A stretch of DNA of 64,000 nucleotides from Lachnospiraceae bacterium (GCA_017557525.1 JAFYYN010000070.1:48982-112981); one strand, 5' to 3'; positions 50,822 to 58,884 are shown, counted from the first letter of the stretch. The notes: generated by a model from the sequence alone, not told the origin. Numbers and translations are program-made.

Positions 50822-52372
50822 ATGAAAGACAACAAGAAAAATAACAAACCTTCTATCAAAAACAATACAGAGCTTAATGTAAATGAGAATGCAGTAAGTG
50901 TAAATGACATGGCAGAAATAGAGAAAAACAGTGATACTGGCAAGAAAATATCAGGGAATAATCAAAATACCAAAAATATAAGAAATACCGGAAATAACAA
51001 TAAGAAACCCGGCAACAGTAAACTTAAAAAACGCGTTAAATTTGGTTTCGTACTTCTGGTAATAGCCGGTATCATAGGACTCGTAATAGCACTCATAGAC
51101 TTTTACGCAATAAATCCTACCCAAAGAAGTGTGAGCACCTCTCTGGCATTTAACTATGATGGAGCAACCCAGAACAAAATGCCAAATGATGAAGCATTTA
51201 CCATTGACGGCATAAAAAATGACGAGATAATAGAGAGTGCACTTGCAGACCTTGGCAAGAAGGATGCTTATACCGCAGAGTCTATCAGAAACAGCATGAC
51301 CATAATGGGTGCATATCCTGAGGACGTAATAGACAGGATCAGTGAGTATACTTCGCTTTATGAATTTGTTGATGAAAATGATGAGATAAAGTCAACTACC
51401 AATGTTCGTAAGTCAAATTATTACCCTACAGTTTACAGCATCACACTCTATGATGACTTTAACACAAAGGCATCAGAGTCTGAAATGGAGCAGATCCTTT
51501 CTAAGATAGTTGAGAAATACAAGGAGTACTTCCTTAAGAATTATGTTTATGTATATTCATATGATAACACCGAAGAGATACTTGGACTTGAAGACCTCGA
51601 CTACAGGCTTCAGTTGTCATACATAAGAGGAAAGAGCGATACACTCCAGTCATACGCTAAGCAGCTTTACAACAAGCAGCAGAACTTCACCTACAACGGA
51701 CAGAACTTCAACGACTTCTATGTAAAGTGCTATGACGTGGAAAGAAACATCATCTCAAGGCTTGAAGCAGTCATCATGCTAAAGGCTTACTCAAAGAATC
51801 CTGAGAGACTGCTCAACCTCTACGAGTACAGAATATCACTCCTTAATAATGAGTTAAAGCATCAGAAGGATAAATTAAACGAGGTACAAAACCTGATTGA
51901 CGGCTATGAGCTCGACGACACCCTCTATATCATGGGCGGAGACAGTGTGGTAACCATCGGTTCAAAGGCAGTAGGCACCTACGAAGAACTGACCGGCAGA
52001 CGCATCTCTATAAACAGCAGGATAACCTCTATAAACGAGGAAATCACCAAGTATCAGGAGTACATCGACGACATAAAGAAAGCACAGCAGAACAGCCCTT
52101 ATCTTGATACCGTAAAGGCGGACATCGAGTCAGCAAACAACAAGATAAGCCAGCTTGAGACAGAGTTTTCAGAGATGGTAAAGGCTTATAATGACTACCT
52201 TGTAACTGCAGATGATATCGAGTCGACAAGTATCCAGTTTACATCACCAAAGCTGATTTCAGGCTCTTTCATCAAACGTGCGATCAAGTTCGCCGCACCA
52301 CTTTGCCTGCTTGCATTTATAGTATTCTGCACAGTCATGATAGCGGATGAGAAGAAAAGAGTAAAAGCGTAA
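50822..52372 (+). CDS. Wzz-like polysaccharide co-polymerase, type 2 (second copy)
   Basis: A 516-residue paralogue of the 35708 protein. The N-terminal 60 residues are Asn/Lys-rich and longer than in the first copy. TM1 lies near 68-88 and TM2 close to the C-terminus (AIKFAAPLCLLAFIVFCTVMI). FNYDGATQNKMPNDEAFTI and SMTIMGAYPEDVIDR match the first copy. GAGGAGG in the end of the type 1 gene precedes ATG 50822; the in-frame start at 50801 lies before that site and is rejected. The operon ends at a terminator 30 nt later. Confidence 0.82.
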   Translation: MKDNKKNNKPSIKNNTELNVNENAVSVNDMAEIEKNSDTGKKISGNNQNTKNIRNTGNNNKKPGNSKLKKRVKFGFVLLVIAGIIGLVIALIDFYAINPTQRSVSTSLAFNYDGATQNKMPNDEAFTIDGIKNDEIIESALADLGKKDAYTAESIRNSMTIMGAYPEDVIDRISEYTSLYEFVDENDEIKSTTNVRKSNYYPTVYSITLYDDFNTKASESEMEQILSKIVEKYKEYFLKNYVYVYSYDNTEEILGLEDLDYRLQLSYIRGKSDTLQSYAKQLYNKQQNFTYNGQNFNDFYVKCYDVERNIISRLEAVIMLKAYSKNPERLLNLYEYRISLLNNELKHQKDKLNEVQNLIDGYELDDTLYIMGGDSVVTIGSKAVGTYEELTGRRISINSRITSINEEITKYQEYIDDIKKAQQNSPYLDTVKADIESANNKISQLETEFSEMVKAYNDYLVTADDIESTSIQFTSPKLISGSFIKRAIKFAAPLCLLAFIVFCTVMIADEKKRVKA

Positions 52373-52401
52373 ATATACAAAGTGAATAAAAACACAACCC
52401 A

Positions 52402-52427
52402 AAAGCCCGATAAAATCGGGCTTTTTT
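52402..52427 (+). terminator. Terminator of the exopolysaccharide locus
   Basis: AAAGCCCGAT pairs with ATCGGGCTTTT, followed by T residues. Confidence 0.9.
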
Positions 52428-52629
52428 ATACTTGCAAAACAAAAGAGGAGATGATATAATATTATATTTGTAAGAGTATGATTTTATGAAGAACCATAGC
52501 AAGCATCCTGACCCTGAAAACACGACGGCTGGTACGCGGTTTCCAGACAGGAGAACATAAAAAACACCAACCCGCTGAAGAAAAAATACTATCAAAGTGG
52601 GGTGGCGAAGCCATGCTCAAAACAACCCC

Positions 52630-52761
52630 AAAATACTGCTTGCAACCGTCATCCTGATAATAATCGGCAGCCACCAGCGCAAGAAAGAAAAACGCCGCCG
52701 CAAGCGCCAAAAACTGGGCAAACTCGAAAGGATGCTGACATTTGACTTAATGGATGAATAA
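52630..52761 (+). pseudogene. 3' fragment of a signal peptidase gene
   Basis: Translates as KILLATVILIIIGSHQRK, continuing through KEKRRRKRQKLGKLERM to LTFDLMDE and a stop. It matches the C-terminal part of the signal peptidase at 55112-55771 almost residue for residue. The catalytic part is missing. The sequence upstream to the terminator is not recognisable apart from short decayed pieces, so this 460-bp gap (52373-52832) is mostly remnant DNA. Confidence 0.8.
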
Positions 52762-52832
52762 TGAGATGCATAACAACTTATTGACAACCGCGATATCTGG
52801 TTTTGTTCAAAAGAAATAAGGAGGAAAATATT

Positions 52833-53267
52833 ATGGCAAGTATCTTTGATGTTGCAAAATATATTCTAAATAAATGTGGTAAAATGAGCACGTGGAAACT
52901 TCAAAAGTTATGTTTCTATTCTCAGGCATGGTCACTTGCGTGGACTGAAGAGCCGCTTTTTCAGGAAGATTTTGAAGCATGGGCTAATGGACCGGTTTGC
53001 CCTGAACTGTTTCAGTTACACAAGGGTTTATTTACATGTTCAGAAGCAGACATAGCCAAAGGGAGCGCTGACAATCTTACAGATGATCAAAAGGATACAG
53101 TTAATATCGTACTTCAAGATTATGGACAGATGGAACCGTATGAATTAAGAGAATTGACACATAAGGAAGATCCCTGGATACTTGCTAGAAAAGGGCTTGC
53201 AGAAGGTGCCTATTGTAATAATATTATATCGAAGGAAAGCATGGGAGCATATTATGGGAGCTTGTAA
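52833..53267 (+). CDS. Panacea-domain (DUF4065/SocA-like) antitoxin candidate
   Basis: A 144-residue protein. IFDVAKYILNKCGKMSTWKLQKLCFYSQAW, FEAWANGPVCPEL and the final helix are the hallmark of the DUF4065/Panacea domain. That domain acts as antitoxin for many unrelated toxins. The gene directly after it is a small basic protein of matching spacing, so a toxin-antitoxin pair is likely. AAGGAGG precedes the ATG at 52833, which is why the in-frame TTG at 52803 is rejected. It is the first intact gene of the accessory island. The neighbouring DarG-like protein has a C-terminus of the same general type. Confidence 0.88.
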   Translation: MASIFDVAKYILNKCGKMSTWKLQKLCFYSQAWSLAWTEEPLFQEDFEAWANGPVCPELFQLHKGLFTCSEADIAKGSADNLTDDQKDTVNIVLQDYGQMEPYELRELTHKEDPWILARKGLAEGAYCNNIISKESMGAYYGSL

Positions 53268-53272
53268 TTGCA

Positions 53273-53731
53273 ATGGCAAAAAGAGATAAACAAATAAAAA
53301 AGCAAGCTGGGATTGCCTTAAAAGCAACAGTTCGTAATCAGTTCAGTTCAAATGGCGAAAAAGTTGTTTGGATGTTTGATGAGATAGATAAAGACGGAGA
53401 TTTTGCTTTTGATATCAGAAGGGGAGATTTTCAACACCAAGAGTTTTTAGACAAAATGATTTCTTATTCAAGTATGACGTGGAATGAAATCTCTTCTCAG
53501 ACACATGATAAAGGGAAAAGTAAACATCATCTTTTGGAGTACGACTCATTGTCAAAAAAAGCGAAAGACAGAATTGCGGCACTACAATTAGAGCAGGATA
53601 CAGATAGGATTTTTCCTTTTGCCTTACAAAACAAATTAAGGGTTATTGGACTACGAGAAAATGAAAAATTTCATGTAAAGTGGTATGATCCGGAACATGA
53701 ATTTTGTCCTTCACAGAAGAAGCATACATGA
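53273..53731 (+). CDS. Putative toxin partner of the Panacea antitoxin
   Basis: A 152-residue protein with a basic N-terminus (MAKRDKQIKKQ). Mid-protein WNEISSQTHDKGKSKHH is followed by KLRVIGLRENEKFHVKWYDPEHEFCPSQKKH. The ending pattern (RVIG, xFHV, WYDPEHxFxP) recalls small proteins found next to Panacea genes, but I cannot name a characterised toxin. It starts 6 nt after the antitoxin gene and has no good ribosome site of its own beyond GGGAG, consistent with coupling. The toxic activity is inferred from pairing only. Confidence 0.7.
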   Translation: MAKRDKQIKKQAGIALKATVRNQFSSNGEKVVWMFDEIDKDGDFAFDIRRGDFQHQEFLDKMISYSSMTWNEISSQTHDKGKSKHHLLEYDSLSKKAKDRIAALQLEQDTDRIFPFALQNKLRVIGLRENEKFHVKWYDPEHEFCPSQKKHT

Positions 53732-53851
53732 GGGAAAATGGCTGAAAGCCTTATGGGACAAGGGTTTGCAGGATTTGATAAATCACATTTTTAGTCTTGG
53801 TGTTGAAAATAAATCGGGATTTCTCCATAAAGTCAAAAATCACCGATATCC

Positions 53852-53882
53852 TTGGCATTGACCACAATTGTGAGCATGTAAG
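53852..53882 (+). repeat. 31-bp repeat with CACAATTGTG palindrome, copy X1
   Basis: 29 of 31 bases match copy X2 at 60589-60619. It lies 37 nt upstream of the DUF4314-like gene. The 120 bases before it carry a decayed-looking open stretch without a start. Confidence 0.7.
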
Positions 53883-53918
53883 GCCGATTTTGTGATAATT
53901 ATGAGGAGTATAGAGAAA

Positions 53919-54518
53919 ATGGAAAAACGAACAAATGTTCAGGGGGGGGGGGTACTAGACGACCCAAAATTATATAAATACCTACTCCCCGGAATGCGCA
54001 TAGTACTGGATGAAATGGTATCCGACCCCAGCCCCTTAGAGAAAGGAACACAGGGAACCATAACCGGCAGAGACGACATCGGCGACTGCCATATGGAGTG
54101 GGACAACGGGAGCGAATTGAAGCTCTTGGAAAATGACAGATACCATATAGTAACGACTCAGGAAGAACTTGAGAAATCCTTCGAGCACCTTAGAAAAAAG
54201 CAGGAAAAAGACTACAACATTTGCCCAAGATGCGGAAAAACATTCGATGTACGAAGAGGAGCCGTATCAAGGCGAATAAATAAACTGAATATAATGATCT
54301 GCGACCTCTGCGGGCAGCAGGAAGCCATAGAAGATTTCATATTGAATAGCAAGAAGTATGATACAGATGTAAATATCTTTGTTCCTGCAGGAAACAATCA
54401 GACCGGCTATAAAACAAAAGAAAAATCGGAACAGAATGGCAAACAGAAAATAGATGTCAAGATAAAACCCATCTCAGACTGGCATATAGTCAAGGTATGG
54501 AGAGGGGTGGAGACATGA
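53919..54518 (+). CDS. DUF4314-like protein with zinc ribbon and poly-G tract
   Basis: A 199-residue protein. Residues about 22-80 resemble DUF4314 (LPGMRIVLDEMVSDPSPLEK, GTQGTITGRDDIGDCHMEWDNGSELKLL), a small SH3-like beta domain. Residues about 105-145 form a zinc ribbon, CPRCGKTFDVRR then MICDLCGQQEAIEDF. Eleven G residues at 53942-53952 lie only about eight codons from the start, so slippage would turn expression on or off. The start is uncertain: ATG 53919 has GAGGAG eleven bases upstream, ATG 53901 and GTG-type options also exist, and an internal ATG at 53994 would bypass the tract. The stop overlaps the next gene's ATG. Confidence 0.7.
   Translation: MEKRTNVQGGGVLDDPKLYKYLLPGMRIVLDEMVSDPSPLEKGTQGTITGRDDIGDCHMEWDNGSELKLLENDRYHIVTTQEELEKSFEHLRKKQEKDYNICPRCGKTFDVRRGAVSRRINKLNIMICDLCGQQEAIEDFILNSKKYDTDVNIFVPAGNNQTGYKTKEKSEQNGKQKIDVKIKPISDWHIVKVWRGVET
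53942..53952 (+). repeat. Homopolymer of 11 G inside a coding region
   Basis: A run of eleven G in an otherwise A/T-rich gene start. Changes in its length would shift the DUF4314-like frame. Confidence 0.85.
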
Positions 54519-55105
54519 ATAAACACAAAGGCTTACTTAGCACATTAGGTGGTTTCTCACTTCTGGTTCTCTTGATGGTCGGAATAACCGCAGCGTTATT
54601 AACGGACGTAGAAGAAAATGAGTACCTGTTTGAAATAGAGGGCGAGACAGTAGACATAGATCTTGAAGTAACGGGACTGTCGGGAGAATCCACAGCAGTT
54701 GTATCAGGGCAGACATTTGAAATAAAACCTATCATAACCAATTTGGGAACAGCAAATGTATATACATTCCTGGAGATTGATGTTCCAATGGTTGGGGAAA
54801 CACCGGTATTCACATATACAGCTGATGAATCCGCTTGGGAATTAATAAGCACTACAACAGAGGACGAGTACCAGAAATCAATATATAGTTATGGAAGCCT
54901 GACAGTACTTGACTCCGGCTTGGATACAACAGACCATCCGCTTATAGAAACAGGCACATTTGGGAATATCAGAAGCGAGACTGATTTGCAGCTCCCGTTG
55001 ATTGTCAAAGCATACGCAGCAACCGATGCAGGATTTGCAGGAAGTCCTGACGAACTAGAGCCCGTCGATGTATGGACAACGACACTTAGCGCTGTGGAAG
55101 GCTAA
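54515..55105 (+). CDS. SipW-dependent exported protein, TasA-like
   Basis: A 196-residue protein with a SipW-type signal region. A Lys-rich start (MNKHKG), a hydrophobic helix and then AALLTDVEENEYLFEIEGET, the T-D-x-E plus (V)DIDL pattern typical of TasA/CalY-like proteins. The mature part is acidic and beta-rich with no cysteine. The neighbouring signal peptidase is the likely processing enzyme. The start overlaps the stop of the DUF4314-like gene (ATGA), so the three genes are probably co-translated. Fibre or matrix formation is suggested by the family but not shown by sequence. Confidence 0.85.
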   Translation: MNKHKGLLSTLGGFSLLVLLMVGITAALLTDVEENEYLFEIEGETVDIDLEVTGLSGESTAVVSGQTFEIKPIITNLGTANVYTFLEIDVPMVGETPVFTYTADESAWELISTTTEDEYQKSIYSYGSLTVLDSGLDTTDHPLIETGTFGNIRSETDLQLPLIVKAYAATDAGFAGSPDELEPVDVWTTTLSAVEG

Positions 55106-55111
55106 GTAAAA

Positions 55112-55771
55112 ATGAGCCTTCGGAATTATATAGCTGCAACAGTAGGCTCGTCACCTCTATATAAGCAAGCCTGCAGCATGATACGGTACCTGAAAGAAAC
55201 CTTAAAAAACCTGTACACGGTGTTGATGTATGTATTGATCATATTAGCAATAATAGCCATAATAGGGCTAATGATGGGGATCCGTCCAAGGATACTTGTA
55301 ACAGATTCTATGAATCCCTCGGTTTATAAAGGAAGCCTTGTTCTACTGAATATAGATACACCTTGGGAAGAAATAGAAGAGGGTAACATAATAGCCTTCA
55401 GGTGCGGTGCCACAGAAGTAATGCACAGGGTAAAATCAATAACAAATGACGGCATGATCCTGAAACCTGATAACGGCGAAGGCGAAAACTTCGTAACCAA
55501 GGACATGTATGTAGGCAAAGAAATAATAGCATTTCCATATATAGGTGGAATGCTAAAACCAATCCTGCAGGAAGGGAAATCTAAAATACTTCTTGCAGCC
55601 GTCATACTGATAATAATAGGCAGCCACCAGCGCAAAAAAGAAAAACGCCGGCGCAAGCGCCAAAAACTGGGTAAACTCGAAAGAATGCTGACGTTTGATT
55701 TAAAGGATGAAAAAATTAGATATATGAGAGGAAGAAGGGAAAAGCTTGCATTCCTAAAGAGAATTATTTGA
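55112..55771 (+). CDS. Signal peptidase I, ER/SipW type
   Basis: A 219-residue membrane protease. One transmembrane helix (about 32-55) precedes the catalytic Ser in ILVTDSMNPSVYKGS. The second catalytic residue is His in EVMHRVKSITNDG, in place of the Lys of ordinary bacterial enzymes. A second hydrophobic segment, ILLAAVILIIIGS, follows, then a strongly basic tail. It lies 6 nt after the TasA-like gene, its probable substrate. A duplicated 3' end lies 2.4 kb upstream (52630-52761). The basic tail is unusually long for the group. Confidence 0.9.
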   Translation: MSLRNYIAATVGSSPLYKQACSMIRYLKETLKNLYTVLMYVLIILAIIAIIGLMMGIRPRILVTDSMNPSVYKGSLVLLNIDTPWEEIEEGNIIAFRCGATEVMHRVKSITNDGMILKPDNGEGENFVTKDMYVGKEIIAFPYIGGMLKPILQEGKSKILLAAVILIIIGSHQRKKEKRRRKRQKLGKLERMLTFDLKDEKIRYMRGRREKLAFLKRII

Positions 55772-55823
55772 ATTCTGACAGGCTTCTCGAACTCCTGCAA
55801 AGGGTAGCAGACGAGGTATAAAG

Positions 55824-55940
55824 ATGGTATATAATGTCGATTATAGCGAACTTGCCAATAGAATAAACCCTATAGTATTTGGCTCGATTTCCAAATGTAT
55901 GTTGATACTGATGCAGAGAAGCAGGGAGACGCATAGATGA
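55824..55940 (+). CDS. Possible 38-residue peptide coupled to the next gene
   Basis: MVYNVDYSELANRINPIVFG begins the frame. GACGAGGTATAAAG precedes the ATG, and the stop overlaps the next ATG (ATGA). It may be a real small gene or the remnant of a longer one; there is no family match by eye. Confidence 0.35.
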   Translation: MVYNVDYSELANRINPIVFGSISKCMLILMQRSRETHR

Positions 55941-56359
55941 TTAATTTCAGCGAATTATTAAAAAAGTGTGATCAGCTGAAAAATGCAGATATAGATAAAA
56001 TCCTTTTTGAGGGTGCATATCCTGTCCTGTTTACGATGGCTGATAGCGAAAAGGAATATCTGGTTATTTGTCCTGTGGTAAATTCAAAGGAGATGACCTG
56101 GATCGTATCAGAGACATCCTTTTCAAATATTATAGAACTGCTTACGAATAAGATAACTATCCGTGATGCATTTCTTGCTGTTAGTGACGATAAGATCTGT
56201 CTGACATACGATGGGAAGAAAATGGAAACCACAATAGAAAAAAGACAAACGTTTCCTGAAGAGTTACTTCCTGATGTGGGAGAGTTTATAGATGCTGAGG
56301 ATGATGAATTCGAGGAGGAAATCGAATATTATCGGAAAAGAGAGCAGTATGCAGGATGA
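55937..56359 (+). CDS. Hypothetical acidic protein
   Basis: A 140-residue soluble protein. The N-terminal half contains MINFSELLKKCDQLKNADID and a beta pattern (EKEYLVICPVVNSKEMTWIVSE). The second half has ITIRDAFLAVSDDKICLTYDG, and the tail is very acidic (EDDEFEEEIEYY). AGGGAGACG lies before the ATG. I do not recognise a named family with confidence. It lies between the SipW cluster and the recombinase remnant, so it may be cargo of the island. Confidence 0.65.
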   Translation: MINFSELLKKCDQLKNADIDKILFEGAYPVLFTMADSEKEYLVICPVVNSKEMTWIVSETSFSNIIELLTNKITIRDAFLAVSDDKICLTYDGKKMETTIEKRQTFPEELLPDVGEFIDAEDDEFEEEIEYYRKREQYAG

Positions 56360-56441
56360 TGTTAACAGGCTGCTAAAGGATTATGGAGAGGAAGGCATCA
56401 GGGTTCCTGATCTCGTAGAAGCATAGGAGTAAATATACTTC

Positions 56442-56570
56442 TTGAATCTTTATCGGGATATGAATCCTGAAACACAGTATATGGTACGCCGCATTATCGG
56501 TTCCTTACACAGAACAGATAAGGAACTTCATCGACTTCAGAGCCAGATGAAAGAGGACGCCGAAGAGTAG
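56442..56570 (+). CDS. Possible 42-residue helical peptide
   Basis: Starts at TTG 56442 (or ATG 56460): LNLYRDMNPETQYMVRRIIG, then a basic/acidic helix ending EDAEE. AGGAG lies 12 bases before the TTG. It could also be a fragment of a recombinase-element gene. The surrounding bases 56360-56580 show no other gene. Confidence 0.35.
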   Translation: MNLYRDMNPETQYMVRRIIGSLHRTDKELHRLQSQMKEDAEE

Positions 56571-56583
56571 CAGTTAGTAAACG

Positions 56584-57348
56584 GTGGTAAGAGAAGCGTT
56601 TACTGAAGCAATAACAGATACAAATGCATCTCATACAATAAAGGTAAGAAGCAAAAACAGTAATGCTTTGCCGAATTCTTTAAGAGATATTATGAGATGC
56701 GGGATATGCGGCAGGAAGTTGGGATATGATCCTGTTAATGAGGAGAAGCGGATAAAGAAAGCCGTATACTTCTGTCAGTATCATACAGGGCAGAAGGCAA
56801 AGGGAGGAATCGTTCTATCACAAAGACCTTCTATCGAAGAAGAGACTTTGAAGCAGATGATCATAGAGGAGTGCAATAAGTGCCTTGAACGTATCAAGGT
56901 TGGTAAGCCGGCAGGTGTAGTAGAAGCCGGTGAGTATATAACCACACAGGAACTGGAGGAACACCTTAAGAAGCTTGAGGACAGGTTTTCTGAATATGAT
57001 AAAGAGATTTCTCCATACTATGAAAATTATGCTAATGACAGGGTTACAACGGACCAGTTAAAAGCGGCAACATCGAAGCTTGATAAGAAATACGATATCT
57101 ATAATGTCCTGAAGGAAATCAAAAAGACAAAACTTCAGATAACTAACCTGACGCTGGCGGAGACGATGCGAAAGGAAGTAGGCATGCGCAGAAGGCCGAT
57201 GACAGAATTTGATGAGCGTCAGGTTCTTCGGATGTCAGACTGCATTAAGCTTAATGCTGACGGGACAATCTCGATAAACTTTACGGAAGAGGTTGCCATA
57301 GCAGCCCTGATACATCAGGCGTTTACCGGGGAGTTTCCAGAGGAATAG
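56584..57348 (+). pseudogene. C-terminal fragment of a large serine recombinase
   Basis: 254 residues remain of a family normally near 500. The visible part starts within the recombinase domain (HTIKVRSKNSNALPNSLRDIMRCG), has the zinc-ribbon-like CGICGRKL...VYFCQYHTGQ, and a long coiled coil (about 120-210). It ends with VLRMSDCIKLNADGTISINF, as full-length enzymes do. The N-terminal resolvase catalytic domain with the active Ser is absent, so it cannot recombine DNA alone. The frame opens at a GTG with GGTGG nearby. It marks the island as derived from an integrative element. Confidence 0.8.
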
Positions 57349-57402
57349 AGAACAGAATCAAAAAATGACAGATGAGATGGTATTAAGAAAGGAGATTGAG
57401 TT

Positions 57403-57588
57403 ATGACAGCTACACAGTATTCTAAGCCGAATATGACAAATCTTCCTCGTGAACTGGGAGAGCAGATTTTTGCTGAAATTCAAAACTCCACTAAACCTGA
57501 TAGAAAGAAGATGCATGAAATTTCAATGCAGCTTGAAGAAGAAATGATGCTAGAAAGGGAAAGGGAGAAAAGAAATGCAACAGACTAA
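57403..57588 (+). CDS. Small antitoxin-like protein
   Basis: A 61-residue protein. TNLPRELGEQIFAEIQNSTK precedes a helix rich in Glu/Lys/Arg (MHEISMQLEEEMMLEREREK). AGAAAGGAGA sits before the ATG. It overlaps the downstream acetyltransferase-like gene by 14 nt, a layout typical of toxin-antitoxin pairs. The DNA-binding fold is not obvious. The assignment is by size, charge and arrangement. Confidence 0.65.
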   Translation: MTATQYSKPNMTNLPRELGEQIFAEIQNSTKPDRKKMHEISMQLEEEMMLEREREKRNATD

Positions 57589-58204
57589 AGTCGTTCTTCA
57601 ATCTAGACGATTCTATATTTCTCATCTGAACCCTTATAGTGAGGTTGATATATTCTCTATTAAAAATTTCTCTGTAGACCGTCCTGAGGGATATGGCCTT
57701 GAGATGTACCTTAAAGAGTATGCCTGTGAAGATGAGAAAAACCATGAAATGCGGACATATCTTGTAAGGGATATTGACACGGATGAGTTGGTTGGATATT
57801 TCTCCTTGAAAGCAGGGCTGATTTCTCTTGATGAAAAGGAAGAAGAAACGGGAGATGTTAATCCTAAGACAGGGGATAAGGTTATTGTGACCAAATTCAA
57901 TACCCTGCCCGGAGTTGAGCTTGCCAATTTTGCAGTTAACAGCGCATACATCGCCAAGCATCCTAAACAAAAAGGAAATGGGCATGTCATTTTTACAGAG
58001 TTTATCATGCCTATGATAGATAAGGTGGCCGAATATGCCGGTGTGAAAATGATCTATATTTTTGCACTTCCATATGATGATCTTATCGACAGGTATAAAA
58101 GATATGGTTTCCTTCGTCTTTCTCCGGCGGCAGAGGAAAAGCTGCACACGAGATTGAAACCGCGTTATGATATGAGCTGCAAGTTTATGTATCAGCTGAT
58201 ATAA
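57575..58204 (+). CDS. GNAT-type acetyltransferase, possible toxin
   Basis: A 209-residue protein. YLVRDIDTDELVGYFSLKAGL forms the first GNAT strands. VELANFAVNSAYIAKHPKQK leads to a GNGHVIFTEFIMPMI stretch in the place of the acetyl-CoA loop, followed by VKMIYIFALPYDDLIDRYKRYGFLRL, the late strand-helix-strand with the usual YxxxGF. The N-terminal half is variable. With the small upstream gene it resembles TacT/AtaT-like tRNA-acetylating toxin modules, but the antitoxin is not of the usual RHH type. A tiny-frame repeat array starts 26 nt after its stop. Confidence 0.75.
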   Translation: MQQTKVVLQSRRFYISHLNPYSEVDIFSIKNFSVDRPEGYGLEMYLKEYACEDEKNHEMRTYLVRDIDTDELVGYFSLKAGLISLDEKEEETGDVNPKTGDKVIVTKFNTLPGVELANFAVNSAYIAKHPKQKGNGHVIFTEFIMPMIDKVAEYAGVKMIYIFALPYDDLIDRYKRYGFLRLSPAAEEKLHTRLKPRYDMSCKFMYQLI

Positions 58205-58430
58205 GGGTTATAGTTTCGCTTGAGGCTGCATGAAGAAAGTCGAAAATATCCTTAAGAATGTTAAAGAACTGCTTAGAAAAGTATGAAGAAAGTCTAATTT
58301 ATCGCTGAAAAATGGTTTCCGAGTAAAGTTTTCTAAGGCTCCACATGAAGAAAGTCAGAAATATCCTAAGGCGAGCCAATATATCGCTAAGAAAAGTATG
58401 AAGAAAACGAGATTTATTCTGAGGTAATAT
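58205..58430 (+). repeat. Degenerate tandem repeat with tiny open frames (array 1)
   Basis: Four units start ATG AAG AAA at 58230, 58283, 58345 and 58398. They read MKKVENILKNVKELLRKV, MKKV (early stop), MKKVRNILRRANISLRKV and MKKTRFILR. The first and third stops overlap the following ATG as ATGA. TTGAGG or TAAGG often lies five to seven bases before the ATG. The block follows the GNAT gene. Reading these as genes is not established; they may be a DNA repeat. Confidence 0.65.
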
Positions 58431-58582
58431 TGAGATTACGATAAAAATGTGGTAAAATTTATAAGATTTGCTCAGCTAACGATAACCCGTAACGATTTCT
58501 CCCTCGAGGTCACTTATAGATCACAAATGCCGTAAAATGGGCTTTTTTACTGCGAAATAAATCACATTTTTACTTTTGACAT

Positions 58583-58884
58583 AAAAAATAAATCTGGAAA
58601 GTTTCATGCGATTTTTAGAAATTAAGGGAAAATAGGCAAAAATAAATTATGAAAGTTTCATAGTTATAAGTTTTAAGACGTTTTTATGAAGGAAACCGGA
58701 TTTTATATAAGTTTGAGCATCACTGGCATGAAGAAAACGGGAAAAAAGTGAAAAATGCCACTAAAGTTTTACCCCCTATTTCATGAAGGAAATCAAATTT
58801 ATACCCCTAAAAATATAAGTTTGAGTATATAAATCATGAAGAAAATGGACTTTATTCAATACATCACAAAAAAACGTATGTTTG
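58583..58884 (+). repeat. About 302-bp repeat, copy 1, before darT
   Basis: Nearly collinear with 61286-61587, and its first bases reappear at 63945-64000. It contains AAATTATGAAAGTTTCATAG, ATGAAGGAAATCAAATTTAT and ATAAGTTTGAGTATATAAA. Short frames start at 58688, 58785 (MKEIKFIPLKI, identical in copy 2) and 58838 (begins MKKMDFIQYITKKR). The preceding 150 bases (58430-58583) are similar but more diverged. Confidence 0.8.

Noticed and set aside
53732-53851. Short coding-like stretch after the Panacea partner gene (EGKWLKALWDKG...)
   Set aside because: No start codon or ribosome site in that frame and only about 40 codons; at most a decayed fragment.
58430-58583. Integron attC sites
   Set aside because: The repeats are hundreds of bases long, lack the R'/R'' core arrangement, and no integron integrase is seen.
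58205-58884. CRISPR array
   Set aside because: Units are imperfect, of uneven spacing, without identical direct repeats and unique spacers, and no cas genes are near.
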